From Anniella stebbinsi (taxonomy: Eukaryota > Chordata > Lepidosauria > Squamata > Anniellidae): DNA of 64,000 bases. The DNA lies in assembly GCA_029215795.1 (NCBI GenBank), contig JARDYH010000007.1:103493263-103557262 (forward strand), read 5' to 3'. Each line of letters starts with the position of its first letter. Position 1 is the first letter of the stretch. Shown piece by piece: positions 54,616 through 64,000 of the stretch. The position numbers and the translations under genes were made by a program. A model generated the notes under the pieces. It was given only the letters and a program-made list of their open reading frames with translations. It searched no databases and was not told the origin of the DNA.

Positions 54616-57600
54616 TTAATGCAAGCCATCCTGGCTTAGACCACACTCTGTTCTCCTGAAAGAAATTCTGTGCAGGTCTAGGGAGTCCAAGCTGTTGTAA
54701 GATGGCAGTGTAGCAACCTCAGCCTCAATAGTGATGGGTTGTGGTGCAGTGTTGTCAGGGCTGCTGGTTGTAGGGAGGTCAGAGGACCGATGCAAGTACA
54801 GTTTACAGAAAGCCAAGATGCAGGTGATGGCAAAAAAATCCAAAATCAACTCAGCCAGCTCTACCACGGAGAGTACGGATGAACCAAACCAAAGACTCCA
54901 CTGGTTTCCCAGCTGTGAAAGCAGCGTCACCACCTGCACAATGGAAATTAGGAGGGAAAAAAGGAGAAATAATAATAAAAAATACCTCCAACAATTTTCC
55001 AGAAAGATTCTTGGTTCCCTGGACAGCTGAGCTACCGCTAGGGACTGATGGAGCTTGCCATGTTTTGCATCTCTCCTAGATTATCTATTCTAAGTGTGTC
55101 CACTGCTGCATCTTCGGTTTTGGCGGGGGCGGTTTATTTTTTTGTTCTGTGTGTCCCAATTCAGAGGAGAACACAGTTATCCTAAAACAGGGAGTAGCCA
55201 TACAGTTTTCAAAATCTGTCAAATGCTGGCATTGACTGGCAAGTATTTCCTGAAGATTTGGATTCCTAGAGAGCATCCAGAGAATATTCACCATCAACAT
55301 TTGCACAAGTGTATTTTGGGGGGGGGGGGCAGGAGGGCAAATTCATTTCAGCTGTAGCTTCAAGGAATAGTGATCAGTACTTGGCCTATTAAAAATGGAC
55401 TTGCATAGAAATGGAAACGATCCTCAAGTGTTCCTGTTGGGCAGAAGGGGGTGGGAAGTGTGTTAGAAGAAGGCATCCAACGGGTCTGTGTGGGGGAGTG
55501 ATGAGATGGGTGTTATCCATACCCATAATAGTCTAACCACCACATTTCAATCCGGTCTCCACATTGCCATGGCCCTGCCTCCTAAGGAAAGAATCATATT
55601 TCCCTCAACAACAAGATACTGTAGTTTGAGAATTGGGAAAGTGCACTGTACCTAAAATAGAAATAATTCTAAAAACTGATCCTCTGGAAAGCCCCCCCCC
55701 CCCATAAAAGGATGGTGGCTCCTCTGTGTCATGGGTGGAGTTAGAGCAGTGCTTCAGGCAGAAAGCAATATGCGATGATAAATGGCATACATACTGTGAA
55801 AGCAGGAGATTCCCCGTTGCTTTTATAATTCCACTCCTCAAAAAATATATTCACTTTGGCAATTCCACCCCTGTCAATAAAACAGGGATTGAATGAATCT
55901 GGGCCTGTAGATATTTGCAGCTCCATCAATGCCTATGTCTTTCAAATCTATAAGCCAAGTCTATAGGAATTTTCCAAACCTACAAATATTGATCATTTAA
56001 TACTCTGCTTGTATTCCAATTTTACCTCACAGATTGCCACTAACTTGCGTAAACTGTACCATAACATCAAATATATGAAAAGAATGTGAGGAATTCAGGA
56101 AGCATACTTTCCTGTTTGACCTGAAACCTGCAAAGTATCTTCTCTTTGAGCCACTCAGCAATTTGTGAGGGCAGATAAAAAGAACTTGTAATATTCTGTG
56201 GCGGAATTGATTTCCATATCGTTTCATGCACCATAAATTATGTCCAGAGTTCCAGAAAGCATACCTTTCATTCCAGTCATCTAAGCTTAAACCCTACCCC
56301 CAAGCAATTTCTTTCGTGACGATAGAATTCTGCACATTCCTCTTTTGGCCCACTGTAGCTTATCACACGAGTGGGTGCTAAGATATATCCTCTATCCTAT
56401 TTCCTCATATTTTTTTTAAAAAACTTTGCATCTGTGCTTTTGTTTTCCCCCATTGGTGGTTTAAATTTTACCAGTTACTGGATTTGTCTCCAACCCTGAA
56501 CATTTAGTTTGACTGTAGGTGGAGCTCTTACCTTTTGGATGTGATGTTGTACTTATTCTGCAGAGACAGCATGTGGAACACCCAGGCCTGGAATGACAGT
56601 ACATATTTGCAATCGTCAATTTAAAAATCACAAGCAGTTATCCGTTACAGACAAATGCATGTAATTGAGCCTCAACACCATTTTTTTTTTAAAAAAAATG
56701 CAATGGTATGGGAGGGCAGTTACTTTTCCCCCCACTCAACATTTCTCCCCTCAAATTGCCCCAAGAGGGTTTAATATAAACACTCTACATAATGCCTAGG
56801 ATGGGAGCCCTAAACAGTTTGGAACCTAATGTGCAGGGAAAGGGTTCACCCTGTCTCTCCTGCTTTATACCACCTGAAGTAACTGGCATAGGGGCTCTGT
56901 TACATAAATTTGTGTGAAACATATAATTCATCCCTCGGTAGCATGTCTACATATAACCAGAAAATGATCTCCTTACCTCAGAGACAGCAGAAGGCCAACG
57001 TGAGTACCCAGCTGAGAGGTGGTACTCTGTCACCCTAAAGAAAGGCATATGAGAAATTTAAAGGCACACTGCCATAGGAAATTCCTTCACATCAGCAGCC
57101 CTTATGCAATTCCTTATACTGCTGTTATTCTGTTGATGCCCTAGGCCTAAACTAACTTGTGCCTGCCTTGCATGGCATGGCTAAGTCCTACACTGGGCTA
57201 TGCCATCTGTGGCACGATCTCCTGCTACCATTCACAGCCTGTGTTGGCTGCATTAAGACTGGATTCATCAGCTGGAGAAATAGGCCATCGAAAAAATGGA
57301 CTGGAGAATCCTCCTGGGTTTCCTGGGTTATGGAGAATGCTTGAGATAGGGAGCTCCCTCCAACAAGCTTCGGAGCTTCGGAGGCTGACATAGAACAATG
57401 TGTTGGGTACAAAGCCTGTTTTGCTCCGTTTCACTGAATATTTTCTATCACTAAGCAAGCTCTGTGGAATTTGACCAGGCCCAGGAATGCAACTCCACAA
57501 GTTTTGAAGCCTACTTACTTGCAAGATTTTCGACATTTGGTGAAACAGCCCAAGAGGCCTGCTTTAAATTCAGCCTGGAGTTTGTAATAACAATGACCTT

Positions 57601-60600
57601 AGCAAGAGACAGAGAAGCATACAATAAGTTAATTGTGCGTGATGTGTGCATGGGATAGGAGGCCTGAGCGTCTTGTACCCGTGTGAGTACACAAGAAGTG
57701 CACAATGGGTGGGCTTGCGGAATGCTCCCTGCCTTACGCCTGCACTTACCCCATGCTACATGTTTGGTGTAGTCACAGTAAACTGCTTCCAGGGGCAAGG
57801 GATAGAAGTAATGGCCACAGCCACACCGTTCCACCATACTGTTCTGAAAACAAGAACGAATGCAGACCTAAGAGAAGCAAAAGGGGGGAAAGCTGATCAC
57901 ATGGTAGCATTAATAATACTCCAGGGACGTCACAGTGACATGGGACGTCCCTGGAGAACTATCCCAACAGGAGGGCTAGGCTGGTGCTGGAAGTTGGATG
58001 AAGATACCTGTTCAGTATAATGGGATGGGTAGAGGATCTTCACTGGCACATCACTCCCATTTTCTGTGCAGTCACTGTAGGTGCCCCCAAGGCGCTGCGT
58101 TGTTACCTGCCAGTCAAATTGAAACAGGTTAAATTGCTGCACTTACCTCCCTTCTCTCTAATTTGCAACTGCCTCTCGTACCAAGTTGCCTTCCTTTCTT
58201 CCCACTTGCCACTGGAGCTTGAACCAGGAACTTTGTTGGTGCTTTAAGGGATCACCTAGTTCTGCTGCAAGCCTTTGTTGACTGTTTGTCCTCGAACCCT
58301 CTTTGGGCACAGGAGGGAATGGGCTGCGCAACATATATCGGTAGGAAGCACGAGGCCTCGGGATTGGCTGAGCCAGATATAAATACTAGGAACCTGGGCT
58401 TCTTCTGCCTGTTTCTCATAGTGTGCCAATACAACTCTCTTCTTCTATGCTTTTCTGCCCTGAGTGCATTCCTGCTATGACACAGTATGCCATAAAGGCC
58501 AAGCCAGGGCCTTTTTGTGCCTCACCTTAAACTATCCAGCTGCCTGTGCTTGTCTGTGCTCTGGTGCATAGCTCCGCTCCGGGGGGGGGGGGGAATGGAC
58601 AACTAGATGCTCCAAGGTGAGGGTCAGGAGGGCCTTGGTTTCATGTGAATGGCCTGCTGTAGGGCATCGTGCCTGGCACAGCAGTGGCACACTGGGTATA
58701 GAGTCAGCAGAGAGGGAAAAAATTATGGGTGCTTGATGCAAACCCACTCCACAACCTGCTCTCCAGACATGTATGGTGCAGGATTACAACTGTAATGCTT
58801 GTTTGCTTCTACCATGTAACATGCAAGATCACCCAATACGCTTTTTGATGGAGCAAGATTTGAACCCAGGTTTTTACTTTGTAGGAATGCCCAGTGAGGA
58901 GCTGGGACCAATTGTGGCTTCCTGTTGCATGTTTCCACAGTTTACAGGCTGGAAAGAAAAGTAACATAGCTGTCTCATACATTATGGGGTAGAAGCAGGT
59001 ACATACTACGTTTTTAATGAACATTTATTTCAGCTGTAACATTTACAGCAGCTCTTAGCTTTGGCATGGACTATCTTTCTTACTCTGCAGTTGTTAATCT
59101 TACAAACAAATCTAGATAAGGAAATGGTAGACTGTCATAATTAAGAATTCAGGATTTGGGCTGTTGACACCCTCTAATTTTATGGAACTCTGTAATAACC
59201 AAAGTTATTTCATATTTTCTTTATGTGACCTACAACTTCAGAAAATAAACTCTGAAAGCTGAACCAAATGGGTCTTACTACGTCCATGTGTTTCCCTCTC
59301 CTACCTAGGGAGGTGGTGGGGCTCTCCCACATTAGAGGCATTCAAGAGGCAGCTGGACAACCATCTGTCAGGCATGCTTTGAGGTGTATTCCTGCATTGA
59401 GCAGGGGGTTGGACTTGATGGCCTTATAGGCCCCTTCCAACTCTTTTATGATTCTATGATACTCACACAAGAAACGACTCCATCCATATGCTGAAACTAT
59501 GTCTCATCTTACTTTCCCCCTCACCTTTCTCATCCTGATGGATGTTTCTATACCAGGACGCACGTTAAACCCCCCATCATCCATAAAGGCTGGTTCATTC
59601 TGATTGTGGACCATCACTCGGGCTCCAGTCACAGTGGATATTAGTGGGATAAAGTCATGTTGTTCCGTGCGGACGACGAGAGAGAGGCCTGTGGAGACAG
59701 AGAGTAAGGAAGACCAAGCCCATAGTCAGAGACAGGGCAGAAGGTGGTTGTGGGAGTGAGATCATCTAGGTAGGATTAAGGTTAGTGGAGAGGATGGGAA
59801 GAGAGTCTGATGAGCACGAAGAGTCCAAAGGATGTTCATGGCTGAGTCTCAGATGAAGAGACTGTTAGGCCTCTGTGACCTTTCCAAGTTGTGCGTTAAT
59901 GATGAGGTTAATTCCAATGAAAACAGTACTTAGGCCACGTGCCGGGTGGGTACAGGCAGAACTTGTGACTCAGTGCGGGAGGGAGGGAGAAGAGTGCTGG
60001 ATGGAGCAAGATCATGGTACCTTCTGCCTGTGCCTTTGTGCCACAGAGGCCTATTCTACACAAGTAGCAGATGAATGGCAAAATCTAAGAATGTGGGAAT
60101 CCCATGACTGAGAGTTCCTCTGTACAAAAATCTCCTTACATATAATGAAGGGTACTTCCAAACAGATTGTTCCTAGTGCTAGCAATTAAAAGACAATGAG
60201 CAGCTATTCTGTCTTTCTTTCCTTTAACTTAAGAGCCTGACTTCCCGATACAGAGGCAAAAGTCTTAGTAAAACTTTTGTTGCAGTAATTTTAGTAAAAG
60301 CCTTTTATTAGTCTTAATAAAAGTTCACAGACAACAGACTACAGTGTAGTTCCTTGACCCAGATCAGTTTATGTACATCACAACAAAAGACCCAATCAGC
60401 CTTTGGGTTCAACTCAAAAGAATAAATCTAAATGGGCTTATAGTTCCAGCCGAGTCAGGAAGCTTTCTAAGTTGTAAACACATTGCTTCTAGCTACTTCT
60501 ACCACTTGTTGCTCTAGTTTAAATACAGGGGAGTGGCTACTAAAGATCACTATCGGATTTTTGATTTTGGCAGAGAAACCTAGCTAACAAAAGCGTGCTA

Positions 60601-61579
60601 TGTCTTGCCGGTCACCTCTCTTCCACTCTCTTTAGTTGACGACATCTCTTTGGACACATCCTAGAAGCCCTTTCTTCTACAGAATCCTTTCCCTCCTGCC
60701 CTGTTCCCATGGAAGATGTCCCTGGTCAAGAAGCAGGATCTCTGTCAAGGTCAGGTCACGCAGCTATAGAAGATAGGCCATATCAGCATCTTGAGTCTTA
60801 TCCCCTCTCGGCTGATAGGCTTGTGGGATGCCTGGTATAACTGAATTCTTAGGCATCTGGCTTCCTGTAGCAGGGCCTGACCTACAGCTTCCTCACCCCC
60901 CCCCACCCCCGATTCAGAATTGGAGTTACTGGGAATAGCTCCCTATAGACTCACACTTAATGGATTTTCTATGGTAAGAAAAAAAGAAGGAAAAAACACA
61001 GAAGGGCTCCAAATGGAAGACAATATTGTCTGGAACACACCCACCCACCCACACCCACCCTGTAAAATGTAATGTTTGAGATAGGCTGATTGCACAATAA
61101 AACACTCATCTGGAAACACCTTACATGTCCAACTTAAAGTTGTGGCCTAGCTACTTTCATATGCTACGTTTTCTACATGCAGGATTTTTTCCCCCTGTGG
61201 GGAAGGATTTACTCATGTGTCTCCTCACCCTGTAGCTTGAAGTTGTGCAATCAACAAACATGTTGCCATCTCTTCTAAGCAAACCAGGCCCTAGGCAAAG
61301 GGGAGCCTAGTCAGGCTGAGTGAAGTGCTGCAGCCTGCATATATTACAGGAAATTGACAGAAGCACCTCTTTAGCATCTCTTGGCTGTTGGCCATGCTCC
61401 ACAGGGAAAAAGGAGATAAGGATACAGCCCAAGGAGCCTCCCCTGACATCCATCATCATCACCTGTGCACCTGCTCACCATTATTGATCCCAGGTAGGGA
61501 GGACATCCACAGAGTGCTGCTGTTGTCATTGAATGTATAGCAGTTCCCATAAATGGGGTGATGGAAATGGGTGTAGTTC
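54616..61579 (-). CDS. SCNN1A: SCNN1A, epithelial sodium channel alpha subunit (last 9 coding exons; 5' part off right edge)
   Basis: Pore-forming subunit of ENaC, which carries amiloride-sensitive sodium uptake across apical epithelial membranes. Exons in order: 61579-61479 ([18 protein letters not shown]), 59688-59525 ([37 protein letters not shown]), 58106-58008 ([13 protein letters not shown]), 57867-57750 ([20 protein letters not shown]), 57597-57519 ([14 protein letters not shown]), 57034-56977 ([16 protein letters not shown]), 56587-56532 ([18 protein letters not shown]), 55870-55795 ([20 protein letters not shown]), 54933-54616 (stop TAA at 54616-54618). All phases fit. The last exon holds TM2 with the selectivity region [15 protein letters not shown] and the cytoplasmic tail with LPSYNSL at the PY-motif position. 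Many conserved Cys of the extracellular domain are present. TM1 and the N-terminus are missing because they lie beyond 64000. Alpha identity rests on sequence and on linkage to VAMP1. Confidence 0.95.
59295..59462 (+). repeat. CR1 LINE 3' end
   Basis: Reads ggaggtggtggggctctccc and ends ttttatgattctatgat, the canonical amniote CR1 terminus. Lies in an SCNN1A intron (58107-59524), opposite to that gene. Confidence 0.88.
59689..61478 (-). other. SCNN1A: Large SCNN1A intron, nothing clear
   Basis: About 1.8 kb. It contains a C-rich ccccccccccaccccc tract near 60896-60910 and a (CCCA)n-like tract at about 61038-61060. No exon similarity and no assignable repeat. Confidence 0.5.
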
Positions 61580-61696
61580 CTGAGAGAAGAGACACACACC
61601 CTTCAAGTTAATTGTTTTATTAAGGTAGCTGAATAAGAAATCTACGCAGCTGTATTAGTCCACTAAAAGAAGAAAACATCCAAACAGCAACAGTAG

Positions 61697-62030
61697 CATA
61701 AATTAGGGTGACCAGATATAATCCAGGTCAGGGCTCATGCAACTTTAACAGTTGTAGAGAAAAGGGAATTTCAGCCCATGTCATCTGTATGCAATTAGTT
61801 CCTGGTGAAATTCCCTCTTCATCACAACAGTTAAAGTTGCAGGGGCCCTGCCTTCTTTTGTATATGGGCACTCTAGTATAGTGCCTGCAACTTTAACTGT
61901 TGTGATGAAGAGGGAATTTCACCAGGAACTAATTGCATACAAATGACACGGGCTGAAATTCCCTTTTCTCTACAACTGTTAAAGGTACATGAGCCCTGAC
62001 CTGGATTTCATATGGTCAGCCTACATAAAT
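61697..62030. mobile_element. Long-hairpin MITE with 7-bp target duplication
   Basis: Direct repeats cataaat at 61697-61703 and 62024-62030 flank an almost fully palindromic element (61704-62023). Ends are tagggtgaccagat on the left and atatggtcagccta on the right; internal arm pairs include gaaattccctcttcatcaca with tgtgatgaagagggaatttc. There is no transposase. It lies in the SCNN1A intron upstream of the 61579 exon. The family looks like a common squamate hairpin repeat; superfamily undetermined. Confidence 0.75.
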
Positions 62031-62344
62031 ACCTTTATTGGATCCAACTAAAACAAAATAAAATTCACAAAGTAGCAAGCAAGCTTTTGAGTATGAGAAC
62101 TTTTCTTCAGACTAGGTGTTAATCCTGTAAAATGAAGAAAGAAAAATGATGTCATTGCTCATGATGAAATGGCCAAGTCTGCAACTTGTAATCGCCTTAA
62201 GATCGAATAGAGGAGACATTATCCAAATTCAGTTAGGTTAGAGCAGCCTTTGCTCCTTCGTCCAGGCATGCTTTGCTGCCATCTGAGCTCTTTCGCACCA
62301 ACACGGCCCTTATTCCACTTCCTTCCCCCCCACTTCCATCTTAA

Positions 62345-64000
62345 AACTAGGGATGTGCACTGGATCGGACCCGATCCACGATCCGAGTCCGGTCCAGTGG
62401 GAAATCGGATAAATTATCCGATTTCCGATCCAACAGCTGGATCGGCCGATCCAGTCCGAACCAATCCGAAAAGGCTCCGAACCGGTTTGGCGGAGCGGCG
62501 GAGCGGCGGGCGCCCGCTGGCGCCCACCGCCGCTTCCATTGGCGGGCACCAGCGGGCACCCGCCGATGAAAGTGGACAGCAGGGGGGGCGGAGGGGAGGA
62601 GGGGGACGCTTACCTTTGAGGGACGTCCGCTCCCGTCCGGCGCCGGCGGCTACTACCAGCGGGCTCCGAGGCCTGCTCCAGGGTGGCACGCCGGGTGATG
62701 TCATCACCCCGCGTGCTACTCTAGAGCAGGCCGCAGAGCCCGCTGGTAGTAGCCGCCGGCGCCGGACAGGAGCGGACGGCCCGGAAAGGAAAGCAGGGGG
62801 CGCGCGGAGGGGGCGCGCGGAGGGGAGGAGGGGGGCCCTTAACTTTCCGGGCCGTCCACTCCCGTCCGGCGCCGGCGGTTACTACCAGCGGGCTCCGCGG
62901 CCTGCTCCAGGGTGGCGCGCCGGGTGATCACCCGGCGTGCTACTCTAGAGCAAGCCGCAAAGCTGGCTGGCGGTAGGCGCCGGCACCGGACGGGAGCGAA
63001 CGTCCCGGAAAGGTGAGGAGGGGGCGCTTGGAGGGGAGGAGGGGGGCGCTACCTTTTAGGGACGCCCATCCGGCGGCGGCTACTACCAGCGGGCTCCGTG
63101 GCCTGCTCCAGGGTGGCGCGCCGGGTAATCACCCGGCGCGCTACTCTAGAGCAAGCCGCAAAGCCGGCTGGCAGCAGCCGCTGGCGCCGGACAGGAGCGA
63201 ACGTCTCGGAAAGGTGAGGAGGGGGCGCTTGGAGGGGAGGAGGGGGGCGCTTACCTTTTAGGGACGCCCATCCGGCGGCGGTGGCTACTACCAGCTGGCT
63301 CCGCGGCCTGCTCCAGGGTGGCGCGCCGGGTGATCACCCGGCGTGCTACTCTAGAGCAAGCCACAAAGCCGGCTGGCGGTAGGCGCCGGCACCGGACGGG
63401 AGCAAACGTCCCGGAAAGGTGAGGAGGGGGCGCTTGGAGGGGAGGAGGGGGGCGCTTACCTTTTAGGGATGCCCGTCCGGCGGCGGTGGCTACTACCAGC
63501 GGGCTCCGTGGCCTGCTCCAGGGTGGCGCCCCGGGTGTTCACCCGGCGCGCTGCTCTAGAGCAGGCTGCAAAGCCCGCTGGCGGTAGCTGCCGGCGCCGG
63601 ACGGGAGCGGGCGTCCCTAAAAGGTAAGCAGTGGCGGGGAAGGGGGCTTACCCCCCCCCGGAGCCGTCCGCTTCTATCTGCGGGTGCCCGTGGGCGCCAG
63701 CAGATGGAAGCGGATGGCCCCAGGGGGGGTAGGGAGCGCGGGGGAGGGGGCTTACCTGCCGGGGCCATCCACAGCGGACGGCCCCGGGGGGGGGAGGGAG
63801 TTAGGCCCCCCCTCACCCACCCGCCGCCATTTTTTCCTCATAGACTTGCATTGCAATGCAAGTCTATGGGGAAAAAAGTGGTGGCCGATCCAAAAATTTT
63901 CGATTTTTGGATCGGGATCGGACTCGATCCGGTCCGGGGGGCCTCCGATTTTGTCCAAACTGATCCATGACAAAATTGGAGGTCCCGATCCGGGTCCCGA
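62345..64000. repeat. GC-rich composite repeat of nested palindromes (continues past window)
   Basis: Starts with tagggatgtgcactggatcg and is dense in GATCC/GGATC words. A 27-bp palindrome lies at 62400-62426, a tandem array of five ~205-bp palindromic units occupies about 62610-63620, and a near-perfect palindrome lies at 63831-63876 followed by a GATC hairpin at 63886-63914. Long frames here (for example 62250-62927) come from GC bias and are not genes. Presumably within an upstream SCNN1A intron or flank. The right boundary is not in the window. Confidence 0.7.
62610..63625. repeat. Tandem array of five ~205-bp palindromic units
   Basis: The marker gcctgctcca recurs at 62671, 62900, 63101, 63306 and 63511 (spacings 229, 201, 205, 205). 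Each unit is itself an inverted repeat: ggctactaccagcgggctcc on one arm pairs with agcccgctggtagtagccgc (unit 1) on the other, centred on ccgggtgatcacccgg or a variant. Units 2-5 are more alike than unit 1. Confidence 0.8.

Noticed and set aside
58363..58385. ATTGG followed by TATAAATA, promoter-like
   Set aside because: Inside an SCNN1A intron, spacing between boxes is too short, and no transcript or LTR structure can be supported.
62250..62927. 225-codon open frame rich in Gly/Arg/Pro
   Set aside because: Lies in the GC-rich palindromic repeat, where stop codons are rare; composition is low-complexity and the frame follows the repeat units.
62610..63625. Regularly spaced repeats that could suggest a CRISPR array
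   Set aside because: Units are ~205 bp palindromes with no unique spacers, in a vertebrate genome; this is satellite-like DNA.

Overview
This is a vertebrate nuclear window, most likely from a squamate reptile. That placement is an inference from the repeats: L2- and CR1-type LINE tails, a DIRS-type retroelement and several hairpin or TIR MITEs, combined with strongly vertebrate proteins. The genes are split into short exons with canonical GT/AG borders. Almost all open frames in the window are chance frames or repeat frames. The real coding content is four genes.

Layout, left to right. (1) Positions 1-30667, minus strand: NCAPD2, the HEAT-repeat subunit of condensin I. I place 26 exons, which give 1166 codons in one continuous frame; the C-terminal exons lie off the left edge. 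Its introns hold a 5.8 kb DIRS-like tyrosine-recombinase retroelement (5751-11573), an L2 element with a 515-codon reverse transcriptase frame (27050-28980), and other repeat fragments. (2) 32757-37077, plus strand: MRPL51, complete in three exons and head-to-head with NCAPD2. (3) 43241-47932, plus strand: VAMP1 (synaptobrevin-1), complete in five exons, with the ATG itself split by intron 1. (4) 54616-61579 and beyond, minus strand: SCNN1A, the ENaC alpha subunit. Its last nine coding exons are present and the 5' part lies off the right edge. (5) 61697-62030 is a hairpin MITE, and 62345-64000 is a GC-rich repeat built of nested and tandem palindromes that runs off the window.

The neighbourhood is the NCAPD2-MRPL51-VAMP1 block known from human 12p13. 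In human, TAPBPL, CD27 and LTBR separate VAMP1 from SCNN1A. Here SCNN1A follows VAMP1 directly in the orientation opposite to that expected, which suggests a local inversion. The four genes do not form a pathway: they act in mitotic chromosome condensation, mitochondrial translation, synaptic vesicle fusion and epithelial sodium uptake.

Most notable observations: the DIRS element still shows its internal complementary region pairing with both termini, but its recombinase has Asn where the nucleophilic Tyr is expected; VAMP1 has Val-Phe at the site where clostridial neurotoxins cut Gln-Phe; the ENaC alpha PY motif reads LPSY instead of PPxY; and the right-hand repeat is an unusual tandem array of palindromes.
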